Below, piece by piece: positions 1 through 8,824 of a DNA stretch of 64,000 nt. The notes below the pieces were generated by a model. The model did no database searches. It worked only from the letters and a program-made list of their open reading frames with translations, and was not told the origin of the DNA. Every line of letters begins with the position of its first letter. Positions within the stretch are counted from its first letter, which is position 1. Origin of the DNA: DASRAP01 sp035277145 (lineage in GTDB: Bacteria > Gemmatimonadota > Gemmatimonadetes > Gemmatimonadales > Gemmatimonadaceae); contig DATELA010000024.1 of NCBI GenBank assembly GCA_035277145.1, positions 1 to 64,000 on the forward strand, written 5' to 3'. Position numbers and translations under genes: made by a program.

Positions 1-9
1 CCAACGACA

Positions 10-894
10 ATGAGTACCCCGATCAGCGCCAAACTTGTGGCCGAACTCCGGGCCCGTACCGGCGCCGGCATGATGGATTGCAAAAAGGCCCTCGAGGAGA
101 CCAACGGCAATATCGACGACGCCGTGGTCAACCTCCGCAAGAAGGGCATCGCCAAGGCCGAGAAGCGCGCAGGCCGTGCGGCGTCGGAAGGTCAGATCAT
201 CACGCTCATCAGCCCCGACAACACGAGCGGTGCGATGATCGAGCTGAACTGCGAAACCGATTTCGTGGCGCGAACGGACGACTTCAAAGGCGTGGCGACC
301 TCCATCGCCAAGCACGTCGCGCAAGACACCAGCGTGAACGGACTGTTGATCGTCGGCACGGAAGACGCGTATCTGCAGAACAAATGGTCGCAGGGTGGCG
401 GCACGCTCGGCGAAGTCGTGAAGGCGACGTCGGCAAAGACCGGCGAGAACGTCGTCCTGCGGCGCGTAGTCCGTTTCTCAACGAATGGCGGAACCATCGG
501 CTCGTACTTGCATTTCAATGGCAAAGTCGGCGTGCTCACTGAGATCGAAGGCGGCTCGGGCAACGGCATCGCGCAGCTCGCGAAGTCGGTTTCCGAGCAC
601 GTTGCCGCTGGTGTTCCGGCTGTCGCCGTCGCGGTCGACAAAGATGGGGTCGACGAACGTCTGGTAGAACGCGAGCGCGCGATTTACGCTGAACAGGCTG
701 CGTCGAGCGGAAAACCCGCGAACATCGTTGAGAAGATGGTGAACGGGCGCCTCGAAAAGTTTTTCGCCGAGGTAACGCTGCTGAATCAGCCGTGGGTGCG
801 CGACGAAGCGAAGACGATCAAGCAACTTGTCGGTGAGGGCGGAAAAGGCCTGACCGTCAAGCGATTCACCCGATTCCAGATGGGAGAGGAATAG
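10..894 (+). CDS. tsf: Elongation factor Ts
   Basis: EF-Ts is the cytoplasmic nucleotide-exchange factor that releases GDP from EF-Tu during translation. The 294-aa protein starts with the UBA-like N-terminal domain and carries both family signatures: TGAGMMDCKKAL at about residues 18-29 and NCETDFVAR at about residues 79-87. The length is normal for the family. The ATG at base 10 gives the expected N-terminus. The upstream gene, usually rpsB, lies outside the window. pyrH follows after 7 bases, so the two are probably co-transcribed, which is the common tsf-pyrH-frr arrangement. Confidence 0.97.
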   Translation: MSTPISAKLVAELRARTGAGMMDCKKALEETNGNIDDAVVNLRKKGIAKAEKRAGRAASEGQIITLISPDNTSGAMIELNCETDFVARTDDFKGVATSIAKHVAQDTSVNGLLIVGTEDAYLQNKWSQGGGTLGEVVKATSAKTGENVVLRRVVRFSTNGGTIGSYLHFNGKVGVLTEIEGGSGNGIAQLAKSVSEHVAAGVPAVAVAVDKDGVDERLVERERAIYAEQAASSGKPANIVEKMVNGRLEKFFAEVTLLNQPWVRDEAKTIKQLVGEGGKGLTVKRFTRFQMGEE

Positions 895-901
895 CTCACT
901 C

Positions 902-1618
902 GTGGCCGCCGCACTGAAGTATCCTCGAATTCTGCTCAAGCTTTCCGGCGAAGCACTCGCTGGTACGAAAGGCGTTGGGTTTGACTTCGAGGTTGTGCGG
1001 CGGCTGGCGGGCGAAATTCGCGACGTCGCAAAACTGGGCGCGCAGGTGGGGCTCGTGATCGGCGGCGGCAACCTCGTGCGCGGGAGCGTTCTGTCCGCGG
1101 AAGGCATGGACCGCGTGTCGGCCGACTACATGGGCATGCTCGGTACCGTGATCAACGCGCTCGCACTGCAGAATGTGCTCGAAGGATTGGGGGTCGATAC
1201 GCGCGTGATGACCGCGATGCGAATGGAAGAACTCGCGGAGCCCTACATTCGCCGCCGCGCGCTGCGCCATCTAGAAAAAGGCCGCACCGTGATCTTCGCC
1301 GGCGGCACGGGAAATCCGTACTTCACCACAGATACGGCCGCGGTGTTGCGCGGTATCCAGATGAAGGCGAATGTCGTCATCAAGGCGACCGGTGTTGACG
1401 GTGTTTACACGGCCGATCCGAAGAAGGACAAGACCGCAAAGAAGTACGACAAAATCAGTTACCGCGACGTGATGGTCGAAGAGCTTGGTGTCATGGATCA
1501 GACCGCAATCACGCTGTGCAAGGAAAACAGTCTGCCGATCATCGTGCTCGACATTCACGCGCCGGGCGCGGTTGGCAGGGCAGTGCGCGGTGAAGCCGTC
1601 GGAACACTCGTTTCGTAA
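902..1618 (+). CDS. pyrH: UMP kinase
   Basis: UMP kinase of the amino-acid-kinase fold phosphorylates UMP to UDP in pyrimidine nucleotide synthesis. The 238-aa product shows the N-terminal phosphate-binding segment LLKLSGEALAG, the GGGNLVRG loop, and the C-terminal ATGVDGVYTADPKKD segment typical of bacterial PyrH. The start is GTG at 902, preceded by the purine-rich end of tsf (gggagagg). Its place between tsf and frr is the classic order. No internal anomalies were seen. Confidence 0.97.
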   Translation: MAAALKYPRILLKLSGEALAGTKGVGFDFEVVRRLAGEIRDVAKLGAQVGLVIGGGNLVRGSVLSAEGMDRVSADYMGMLGTVINALALQNVLEGLGVDTRVMTAMRMEELAEPYIRRRALRHLEKGRTVIFAGGTGNPYFTTDTAAVLRGIQMKANVVIKATGVDGVYTADPKKDKTAKKYDKISYRDVMVEELGVMDQTAITLCKENSLPIIVLDIHAPGAVGRAVRGEAVGTLVS

Positions 1619-1660
1619 GCGTCGACTCTCGCAGCCCGCACCGTTTCTTCGAACTTGCCT

Positions 1661-2212
1661 ATGGACATTCAGGGCATCCTCAAAGACAGTCGCCTTCACA
1701 TGGACAAGGCGATCGAGAACACCAAGCGCGAACTGGCTGGCCTGCGCTCAGGAAAAGCGTCTGCCAACATGCTCGATACCGTAAAGGTCGAGATGTACGG
1801 CTCGACGATGGCGCTGAATCAGGTCGCGTCGATCACGGCACCCGAGCCGCGGCTCATTCTTGTCACGCCATTCGACAAGAGCCAGGCGAAGACCATCGAA
1901 AAAGCTATTCGCGATGCGGAGTTGGGGCTCGACCCTGCGCATCAGGGGAACGTGATTCGCGTTCCGCTGCCGTCGATGAACGAAGAACGTCGCAAGGATC
2001 TCGTGAAGGTCGTGCACAAGTTCGTTGAAGAAGGGCGTATCGGCGTGCGCCACGCACGCACGGAAGGTCGCGACAAACTGAAAAAACTTTCCGGTGTCGC
2101 TGAAGACGATGTGAAGCACGCGGAAAAGGATTTGCAGAAAGCGCATGACGACTACATGTCCAAGATTGACGGCCTCATGAAGGCGAAAGAGGCCGAGATC
2201 ATGGAGGTCTGA
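1661..2212 (+). CDS. frr: Ribosome recycling factor
   Basis: RRF splits post-termination ribosomes together with EF-G. I chose the ATG at 1661 (183 aa, MDIQGILKDS...). An in-frame TTG two codons earlier (1655) is possible but less likely. The conserved helical-domain segment containing GLRSGKASANMLD (about residues 26-38) and the central segment NVIRVPLPSMNEERRKDLVK identify the family. The length matches the usual 185 aa. It sits 42 bases after pyrH and 25 bases before uppS, completing the tsf-pyrH-frr-uppS-cdsA run found in many bacteria. Confidence 0.96.
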   Translation: MDIQGILKDSRLHMDKAIENTKRELAGLRSGKASANMLDTVKVEMYGSTMALNQVASITAPEPRLILVTPFDKSQAKTIEKAIRDAELGLDPAHQGNVIRVPLPSMNEERRKDLVKVVHKFVEEGRIGVRHARTEGRDKLKKLSGVAEDDVKHAEKDLQKAHDDYMSKIDGLMKAKEAEIMEV

Positions 2213-2237
2213 CGGCGCCTCGCGCCGTGCGTCGCGC

Positions 2238-2993
2238 ATGTCGACACCGCTGACTAACGACGAGCTGCTCGCGCAGATTCGCGTGCACGGCGCGTTACCG
2301 CGGCACGTCGCCATCATCATGGATGGCAATGGTCGCTGGGCGCAGGAGCGTTTCTTGCCACGCCCGATGGGACACCGGAGTGGGATGAAGTCCGTGCGGG
2401 ACGTCGTCGAAGGCGCGCTCGAAGCAGGTGTGGAAGTGTTGTCGTTGTTTGCGTTCTCACGCGAGAACTGGCAGCGCCCTGCAGGCGAAGTCTCTGCGCT
2501 GATGTCGTTACTCGAGGAATACATCGCGCGCGAGACGGAGGAGCTCGTCAAGAACGGCGTGCGCGTTCACGTGCTCGGCGAAGTGGACCGGCTTACCGGC
2601 GCTGCGGCGAAGGCTGTCGCGCGGGTCACCAAAGAGACGAGCGGAAACGACCGGCTCCGTCTCAACTTGTTCATCAGCTACGGCTCACGCGCGGAAATTG
2701 CGCGCGCGGCGCGCGAATTGGCGATCGATGCGAAAGCCGGACGGCTCGATCCGTCCGCCATCGATGAGAACTTGATTGCGCAGCGACTGTACACGTCTGA
2801 TTGCCCGGACCCCGATCTGCTCATTCGTACGTCGGGTGAACAGCGCATTTCGAATTTCCTGCTCTGGCAGATTGCGTACGCCGAGCTGTACATGTCGCCC
2901 GTGCTGTGGCCCGACTTTTCGCGGCGCGAACTGTTTGAAGCGATTCTCGACTTTCAGAGCCGCGATCGCCGTTTCGGACGCGTCAGCGTCTAG
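2238..2993 (+). CDS. uppS: Undecaprenyl diphosphate synthase (cis-prenyltransferase)
   Basis: UppS condenses farnesyl diphosphate with isopentenyl diphosphates into the C55 carrier used for peptidoglycan and other envelope polymers. The 251-aa protein has the catalytic IIMDGNGRWA motif (Asp29), the ISYGSRAEI segment, and the C-terminal DPDLLIRTSGEQRISNF motif that binds substrate. Length and motif order are typical. It is followed after 8 bases by cdsA, and then dxr, so isoprenoid and phospholipid precursor genes sit together. Confidence 0.96.
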   Translation: MSTPLTNDELLAQIRVHGALPRHVAIIMDGNGRWAQERFLPRPMGHRSGMKSVRDVVEGALEAGVEVLSLFAFSRENWQRPAGEVSALMSLLEEYIARETEELVKNGVRVHVLGEVDRLTGAAAKAVARVTKETSGNDRLRLNLFISYGSRAEIARAARELAIDAKAGRLDPSAIDENLIAQRLYTSDCPDPDLLIRTSGEQRISNFLLWQIAYAELYMSPVLWPDFSRRELFEAILDFQSRDRRFGRVSV

Positions 2994-3001
2994 GCGCACG
3001 C

Positions 3002-3853
3002 GTGGGTGAGTTCGTACGCCGCGTCGCATTTGCGGCGGTCGCGATTCCAGCCGTTGCCGCCGTGGTGTGGGCTGGTGGGTTGCTGCTCGCCGCTCTGCTT
3101 GGCGCGCTTGCCGCGGTCTGTGCGTGGGAGTTTTATCGCTTGGCAGGTACGGGCGGCGTGCGCACGTTCAGCGTTGCCGGAATCGCACTCGCCGCGCTCG
3201 TGCCACTTGTTGTTCACACCAACACGATTGGTGTCACGGCGGTCCCGATGGCCGCCGGAGCTCTGGTATTGCTTGCATTGTTCACGGTGGCGGTGTGGCG
3301 TCGCGTGAGTGAGCGGCCAATGTCCGTCGTTGGTTCGACGTTGTTTGGAATTGCATATGCAGGTGGAATGCTCTCGTACGGCTACTTGTTGCGGCACCAT
3401 CGGTTTGTTGTTGAGCCGGCAGCGGGATTGGCCCTGGTTGGGTTACCGCTGCTGTTGACATGGGCAACCGATACGGGCGGTTACGCGTTTGGAAAAATGA
3501 TTGGCGGCCGGAAGTTGATGCCTGTTGTTAGTCCCGGGAAAACGGTGGCGGGAGCGGTGGGCGGCGTGGTGCTGGCGGTGGCCGTCGTCGCGGCGTACGT
3601 CCCGTATGTGTTGCGCCCCGTCGCGCAGGTCTCGCTTCCGATTGGACGCGCGATTGCTTTCGCGATTCTGATCAGCGCGACCGCGCAACTTGGCGATCTC
3701 GCCGAGTCATTGCTCAAGCGCGAAGCGGGCGTGAAGGATTCATCGCGGCTCATTCCCGGACACGGCGGCGTGCTGGACCGTCTTGATTCGTTGTTGTTTG
3801 TGTTGCCGGTGTCGTACGTGTTGCTCAACGAGATGCTCGTGGTGGTGCTGTGA
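3002..3853 (+). CDS. cdsA: Phosphatidate cytidylyltransferase
   Basis: This integral membrane enzyme makes CDP-diacylglycerol from phosphatidic acid and CTP, the branch point for phospholipids. The 283-aa sequence is mostly hydrophobic with several membrane segments. It ends with the CdsA signature LIPGHGGVLDRLDS (about residues 255-268), preceded by SLLKREAGVKDSS. Translation starts at GTG 3002. The gene overlaps the start of dxr by four bases (GTGA). The PssA and Psd enzymes that use its product are encoded at 36.8-38.4 kb on the other strand. Confidence 0.95.
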   Translation: MGEFVRRVAFAAVAIPAVAAVVWAGGLLLAALLGALAAVCAWEFYRLAGTGGVRTFSVAGIALAALVPLVVHTNTIGVTAVPMAAGALVLLALFTVAVWRRVSERPMSVVGSTLFGIAYAGGMLSYGYLLRHHRFVVEPAAGLALVGLPLLLTWATDTGGYAFGKMIGGRKLMPVVSPGKTVAGAVGGVVLAVAVVAAYVPYVLRPVAQVSLPIGRAIAFAILISATAQLGDLAESLLKREAGVKDSSRLIPGHGGVLDRLDSLLFVLPVSYVLLNEMLVVVL

Positions 3854-4989
3854 AGGGCGTTTCCATTCTTGGCGCGACCGGTTCGATCGGAACGACGGCA
3901 TTGCGCGTGCTGGAGCGTCAGCGCGCGCGGTTCTCTGTGGTTGCGCTCACCGCGCACCGAAACACGTCGTTGCTGAAGGAGCAGGCCGCAGCGTGGGCAA
4001 CGCCGTACGTGGGAGTGGTCGAAACGAACGGTGAACCCGTTCCGTCGTCGTGGGGCAAAGGAGTCCCGTGCCTCATCGACGCGGCAACGCGCCCGGACGC
4101 ACAGATCGTCCTGAACGCGGTCGTTGGTGCAGCCGGACTCGATGCGACGCTCGCAGCGCTCGCCGCCGGGAAACGCGTCGCGCTGGCAAACAAGGAAACG
4201 CTGGTTGTCGCCGGCGAATTGGTGAACGCTGCGTGTGCCGCGGGGGCCGGAGAGATCGTGCCGGTCGACTCAGAACATTCTGCGATCCTGCAGTGCCTCG
4301 CCGGCCGCGACGCGTCGCTGATCAAGCGCCTGATTCTCACTGCGTCAGGCGGCCCGTTCCGCGAATGGAGCGCCGAGCGACTCGCATCCGCGACGCTTGC
4401 GGACGCGCTGAATCATCCGACGTGGTCCATGGGGCGTAAAATCACCGTCGATAGCGCTACACTCGCGAACAAAGCGCTCGAGGTCATCGAGGCGCATTTC
4501 TTGTTCGGTGTTCCATACGATCGCATTGAAGTCGTCGTCCACCCGCAAAGCGTCGTGCATTCGATGGTCGAGTTCATCGATGGGAGCGTTGTGGCGCAGC
4601 TCGGTGTACCGTCGATGGAACTTCCCATTCTGTACGCCTTGACCCATCCGGAGCGCGTGTCGGATGCCGGTGTCCCCGCATACGATCCCGTCCGGTGTTC
4701 ACCGCTTACGTTTGAGCCTGTGCGCTTCGCCGATTTCCCTGCGCTGGAGCTCGGCATCTCAGCCGGGAGGAAAGGCGGAGCTGCTCCTGCGGTTTTCAAT
4801 GCTGCGAACGAGGCGGCTGTGGCGCTCTTCCTGGATGGCGCGATGCAATTCAACGAGATCCCGCGTGCGATCGATGCTGCACTGGTCGCGCTCGCGGATC
4901 GACCTGGCTCAACGCGCGACGCGCTTCTGGATGCAGATCGCCAAGCGCGAACGATTGTGCGTGGGCGTGTGACTCAAAAGAACAAATGA
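3850..4989 (+). CDS. dxr: 1-deoxy-D-xylulose 5-phosphate reductoisomerase
   Basis: Dxr converts DXP to 2-C-methyl-D-erythritol 4-phosphate, the committed step of the MEP isoprenoid pathway that feeds UppS. The 379-aa protein has an N-terminal NADPH-binding GATGSIGTTALRVLE motif, the ASGGPFREW loop over the active site, and the NHPTWSMGRKITVDSATLANK segment with metal and substrate contacts. The start is GTG, overlapping cdsA, and the end overlaps rseP by four bases (ATGA). The MEP pathway, rather than mevalonate, is therefore likely in this organism. Confidence 0.96.
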   Translation: MKGVSILGATGSIGTTALRVLERQRARFSVVALTAHRNTSLLKEQAAAWATPYVGVVETNGEPVPSSWGKGVPCLIDAATRPDAQIVLNAVVGAAGLDATLAALAAGKRVALANKETLVVAGELVNAACAAGAGEIVPVDSEHSAILQCLAGRDASLIKRLILTASGGPFREWSAERLASATLADALNHPTWSMGRKITVDSATLANKALEVIEAHFLFGVPYDRIEVVVHPQSVVHSMVEFIDGSVVAQLGVPSMELPILYALTHPERVSDAGVPAYDPVRCSPLTFEPVRFADFPALELGISAGRKGGAAPAVFNAANEAAVALFLDGAMQFNEIPRAIDAALVALADRPGSTRDALLDADRQARTIVRGRVTQKNK

Positions 4990-6134
4990 GTTTCCTCGCA
5001 CCGGTCCTCGTACTTGGCATCGTGATTCTTGTTCACGAGTTGGGGCATTTCTGGGCGGCCAAGTTGTTTGGTGTGTACGCGCCCAGGTTCGCGATTGGCT
5101 TTGGACCGACGCTGTGGCGTCGTCGTTGGGGCGAGACTGAATACGTCCTTGGGGCGCTGCCGCTCGGCGGCTACGTGCGGATGGCGACTCGCGACGACGA
5201 GGCCACTGCTGCGCTCGAGGGACAGCTCGACGAATCCAAGGGTGGAAAGAGCGAGCCACTCGATCTCGACGCGATGATTCCGTTCGGGCCGAAGCCGGTG
5301 CCCGCCGAGCGTTGGTTCGAATCAAAACCGCTGTGGCAGCGGGCAATCATTTTGCTTGCTGGCGTCACGATGAATGTCGTGCTCGCCCTGTTCGTGATGA
5401 TCGCCACGGTCGCGGTCTATGCGCGCACACCGGGTCCGCCGGTGATTGGCGAAGTGGTCGCGGGGCGCGCTGCAGATCGCGGCGGGCTGCTCGTCGGCGA
5501 TTCTGTGATTGCCATCGATTCCACGCGTGTGAGCGATTTCCGCGAGTTGGCCAACGCCATTTCGGCTGCACCGGGGCGCGCCATTGCCATTCAGATCGAG
5601 CGCGGTGGTGAGCGCCGGACGCTCAGCATCACGACGGATGTCGACTCGGCGCAGGAAGTCACCGGCGAGTGGGTCAAGCTCGGTCTGCTGGGCGTGAGAC
5701 CGGACAGCAACGCCGGCGTCCGCCTTTCGGCGCGCAGATCCGTGCTCGTCGGCACGCGGGTGACCTGGGCAATGGCGTCGAACGTCGTCACGGTCCTGAA
5801 AGGACTGGTAACCGGCCGCATCTCGGTAAAAAACCTTGGGGGGCCGGCGCGCATTGTTCAGGCATCCATTCAGCAGGCCCGGGCTGGGTTTGAGCAGCTG
5901 CTCACGCTGATTGCTTTCCTCAGCGTGAACCTCGCGATCCTGAACCTGGTGCCAATTCCGCTGCTCGATGGCGGACAGCTCCTCCTTCAGACCGCCGAAA
6001 CAGTGAAGGGGAGCCCGTTCAGCGATCGCACGCGAGAGTGGATTGCGCGGGTCGGTCTCGCGGCGATTGCAACCCTGTTCATCGTGGTGACGTTCAACGA
6101 CCTGAAGGCGCTGATTGCCGGATGGATCGGCTGA
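4986..6134 (+). CDS. rseP: Site-2 metalloprotease RseP (RIP protease)
   Basis: RseP-type proteases cut transmembrane segments of anti-sigma factors and signal peptides within the inner membrane. The 382-aa protein has the zinc motif H17-E18-L-G-H21 in its first membrane helix. One PDZ domain is visible around residues 140-220. The C-terminal membrane motif NLVPIPLLDGGQ supplies the third metal ligand. The E. coli protein has two PDZ domains, and only one is obvious here. The gene overlaps dxr by four bases, an arrangement seen in many bacteria. Confidence 0.94.
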   Translation: MSFLAPVLVLGIVILVHELGHFWAAKLFGVYAPRFAIGFGPTLWRRRWGETEYVLGALPLGGYVRMATRDDEATAALEGQLDESKGGKSEPLDLDAMIPFGPKPVPAERWFESKPLWQRAIILLAGVTMNVVLALFVMIATVAVYARTPGPPVIGEVVAGRAADRGGLLVGDSVIAIDSTRVSDFRELANAISAAPGRAIAIQIERGGERRTLSITTDVDSAQEVTGEWVKLGLLGVRPDSNAGVRLSARRSVLVGTRVTWAMASNVVTVLKGLVTGRISVKNLGGPARIVQASIQQARAGFEQLLTLIAFLSVNLAILNLVPIPLLDGGQLLLQTAETVKGSPFSDRTREWIARVGLAAIATLFIVVTFNDLKALIAGWIG

Positions 6135-6158
6135 CCCCCTTCCAGTAACCTCAAGTCG

Positions 6159-6190
6159 TGACTAGGCTTATCCGCAGACAAGCATAGTCA
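6159..6190 (+). promoter_or_regulatory. Stem-loop in the rpsO leader
   Basis: TGACTA-G-GCTT pairs with AAGC-A-TAGTCA around a 10-nt loop, giving ten base pairs interrupted by one mismatch. It lies 35 bases before the rpsO start and 24 bases after the rseP stop. It has no T-run, so it does not look like an intrinsic terminator. S15 represses its own translation through a leader structure in other bacteria, so an RNA control element is plausible. That role is inference. Confidence 0.4.
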
Positions 6191-6225
6191 AAGCGACCAA
6201 AGACATTCAAAGCAGCGAGACACGC

Positions 6226-6486
6226 GTGGCCTTCACCAAGACCACGGCCAGTAAGAAGTACGCGAAGCACGGAACCGACACCGGTTCGTCCGCCGTACAA
6301 GTGGCCGTCCTGACCGAGCGCATCGAATATCTGACCGCACACTTCCGAACCCACGTGAAGGATTTTCACGGGCGTCTCGGACTGCGCAAGATGATCGGAA
6401 AACGGCGCCGGCACCTCAACTACCTCCAGCGCACAGATCTGGAGATGTATCGCAAGCTCGTTAACGAGCTCGGACTGCGGTACTAA
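6226..6486 (+). CDS. rpsO: 30S ribosomal protein S15
   Basis: S15 binds 16S rRNA early in 30S assembly. The 86-aa product is a few residues shorter than the common 89 but contains the family core: the segment GSSAVQVAVLTERIEYLT, then KDFHGRLGLRKMIGKRRR, and finally YRKLVNELGLRY. The start is GTG at 6226, with AGCGAGA about ten bases upstream as a weak ribosome site. It is followed by pnp, as in most bacteria, and preceded by a leader stem-loop. Confidence 0.95.
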   Translation: MAFTKTTASKKYAKHGTDTGSSAVQVAVLTERIEYLTAHFRTHVKDFHGRLGLRKMIGKRRRHLNYLQRTDLEMYRKLVNELGLRY

Positions 6487-6502
6487 GCGTTACCTACTCG
6501 AA

Positions 6503-6532
6503 GCGCGCGGTCGCCCTCTGCGATTCGCGCGC
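6503..6532 (+). promoter_or_regulatory. Hairpin between rpsO and pnp
   Basis: GCGCGCG pairs perfectly with CGCGCGC seven bases deep, and an inner GTCG/CGAT helix with one bulged T can extend it. It sits in the 76-base rpsO-pnp gap, 31 bases before the pnp ATG. In E. coli the equivalent place carries an RNase III-cleaved hairpin through which PNPase controls its own mRNA. A similar role here is inferred from position only. No T-run follows, so a terminator is less likely. Confidence 0.4.
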
Positions 6533-6562
6533 ATCGCGTATTCATCCTTGGAATAATTGAAA

Positions 6563-8824
6563 ATGACATCTCGAATTGAACGGACCTTTGCGGGCCGGTC
6601 CTTCGCCCTTGAATCGGGGCGAATGGCCAAACAGGCCGCCGGGTCCGCGTTAGTCCGCTTTGGCGACACCATGGTGCTCGCCGCGGTGACAGTGAGCGAC
6701 AAAGAAAGCAGCCTCCCATTCTTCCCGCTCACGGTCGAGTACAAAGAAAAAGCGTATGCTGCGGGCAAGATCCCGGGCGGGTTCATCAAGCGCGAAGGAC
6801 GCCCGCGCGACGAAGAAATCCTCGCGTGCCGCATTATCGATCGCTCGGTGCGACCGTTGTTTCCCGAGGGCTTCAAGAACGAAGTCCAGATTTTCCTCTA
6901 CGTCATCTCCGCGGACCAGGAAAACGACGCTGATATTCTCGGCCTGACGGCGGCGTCCTTCGCGCTCTCAGCGTCGAAGGTTCCGTTCGCCGGTCCCATC
7001 GCGGGTGTTCGTGTCGGCCGCGTGCAAGGCAAGTGGGTCCTGAATCCCACGTTCGAACAACTCGAGTACAGTGACACAGATATTGTTGTCGCCGGTTCGC
7101 GCGATTCGATCATGATGGTCGAAGGCGGCGCGCTCGAGATCAGCGAAGCTGACATGATCGAAGCGCTGACGGTCGCGCAAAAAGGCATTCGCGAACTGAT
7201 CGCGATTCAGGAAGAGGGCCTCAAAGAAGTCGGGCAGGAAAAAATGTCGTGGTCGCGCACGCCGGCGCCCGACGGCCTCGTTGATCGCGTTCGTGCGTTG
7301 TCCGAGTCGCGCATCGTCGAGGCGATGAATCAGAAAGACAAGCAGGGGCGCGTGCGTGCAATCGAAGCAGTGATGAACGACGTTGCCGCGTCGCTCGCTG
7401 CCGAGTTCCCCGACAACGGTTCGGATGTGCGCAATGCGCTCGGCGACGTGCAGTACGTGCAGATGCGTAAACAGGTGCTCGATTCGAAGCGCCGCGTTGA
7501 CGGACGCAAATTGAACGAAGTCCGCGACATCACAATCGATTCAGGTTTGTTACCTCGCGTCCACGGCAGCTCGCTGTTCACGCGTGGACAAACACAGGCG
7601 CTCGTTGCGGTCACGCTTGGCACACAAGAAGACGTGCAGCGCCTCGATGGCATCGACGACGTTGGCGACGCGTCGAAAGCGTTCATGTTGCACTACAACT
7701 TCCCGCCGTTCTCGACGGGTGAAGTGCGGCCAGTGCGCGGCACGAGCCGGCGCGAAATCGGTCATGGCAATCTTGCCGAGCGTGCGTTGCAGAGTGTGCT
7801 GCCGCCATTCGAAGATTTCCCGTACACGATTCGCATCGTGTCGGACATTCTCGAATCGAATGGTTCGTCGTCGATGGCGTCGGTGTGCGGTGGCTCGCTC
7901 GCGTGCTTCGACGCCGGCATTCCAATGAAGGCGGCTGTCGCGGGGGTCGCGATGGGCCTCATCAAGGAAGGCGACGACTACGCGATCCTCACCGACATTC
8001 TCGGTACGGAAGACCATCTCGGTGACATGGACTTCAAGGTTGCCGGTACGGAGACAGGCATCACGTCCATTCAGATGGACATCAAGATTCAGGGCTTGTC
8101 GCTCGAGCTCATGAAGGAAGCGCTCGCACAGGCGAACGAAGGGCGCATGCACATTCTCGGCGAAATGAAGAAAGCGCTCGCGGAACCGCGCGCCGACTTG
8201 TCGCCGTTCGCGCCGCGTATTGTCACCGTGCAGATCAGCCCGGAAAAGATCGGCGATCTCATTGGCCCGAAAGGCAAGACGATTCGCGGCATTCAGGACG
8301 AAACAGGCGCGACGATCACCGTCGAAGACGACGGCGTGGTCACGATTGCCGCTGTTGGCGGCGAGTCGATGGAACGCGCGAAGCAGATGGTGAAGGCCAT
8401 CACTGCGGAGCCGGTCGTTGGCGAGATCTACGAAGGCACGGTAAAGAGCACGACGGCATTCGGCGCATTTGTCGAAATCATGCCGGGCACCGAAGCGCTC
8501 GTGCATATCTCTGAACTGCGCCACGGTCGCGTCGAGAAAACTGAAGACGTGATCAAGAAGGGCGACAAGGTCAAAGTGAAGCTCATCGATCGCGACGAGC
8601 GCGGTCGTTTGCGTTTGTCGATGAAGGCACTGTTGCCAAAGCCTGAAGGCGCGCCCGCTGATGGCGCCGCCGAGAGCGGTGGCGAACGAGAGCCCGCCGC
8701 GGTAGAAGCGAACGGTGGTGGAGGCGAAAGTCGCCGTGAATCAGGCGAAGGCTCGGGCGGCGGCGATCGTGGGCGTCGTGGCGGCGGTAGCCGTCGCGGA
8801 CGCGGCGGACGGGATCGCCGGTGA
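6563..8824 (+). CDS. pnp: Polyribonucleotide nucleotidyltransferase (PNPase)
   Basis: PNPase degrades RNA 3'-to-5' by phosphorolysis and is a core degradosome enzyme. From the ATG at 6563 it has 753 aa, although a TTG two codons earlier is in frame. Two RNase PH domains lie at about residues 10-140 and 320-540. A KH domain (GPKGKTIRGIQDETGA) follows near residue 570, then an S1 domain (AFGAFVEIMPGTEALVHISE) near 640. The last roughly 50 residues are a low-complexity Gly/Arg-rich tail likely to bind RNA. The gene overlaps the M16 peptidase by four bases. Confidence 0.97.
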   Translation: MTSRIERTFAGRSFALESGRMAKQAAGSALVRFGDTMVLAAVTVSDKESSLPFFPLTVEYKEKAYAAGKIPGGFIKREGRPRDEEILACRIIDRSVRPLFPEGFKNEVQIFLYVISADQENDADILGLTAASFALSASKVPFAGPIAGVRVGRVQGKWVLNPTFEQLEYSDTDIVVAGSRDSIMMVEGGALEISEADMIEALTVAQKGIRELIAIQEEGLKEVGQEKMSWSRTPAPDGLVDRVRALSESRIVEAMNQKDKQGRVRAIEAVMNDVAASLAAEFPDNGSDVRNALGDVQYVQMRKQVLDSKRRVDGRKLNEVRDITIDSGLLPRVHGSSLFTRGQTQALVAVTLGTQEDVQRLDGIDDVGDASKAFMLHYNFPPFSTGEVRPVRGTSRREIGHGNLAERALQSVLPPFEDFPYTIRIVSDILESNGSSSMASVCGGSLACFDAGIPMKAAVAGVAMGLIKEGDDYAILTDILGTEDHLGDMDFKVAGTETGITSIQMDIKIQGLSLELMKEALAQANEGRMHILGEMKKALAEPRADLSPFAPRIVTVQISPEKIGDLIGPKGKTIRGIQDETGATITVEDDGVVTIAAVGGESMERAKQMVKAITAEPVVGEIYEGTVKSTTAFGAFVEIMPGTEALVHISELRHGRVEKTEDVIKKGDKVKVKLIDRDERGRLRLSMKALLPKPEGAPADGAAESGGEREPAAVEANGGGGESRRESGEGSGGGDRGRRGGGSRRGRGGRDRR

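Noticed and set aside
7550..8524. Long minus-strand open frame opposite pnp
   Set aside because: It is antisense to a fully conserved PNPase and has an Arg/His-rich composition typical of GC-rich shadow frames.
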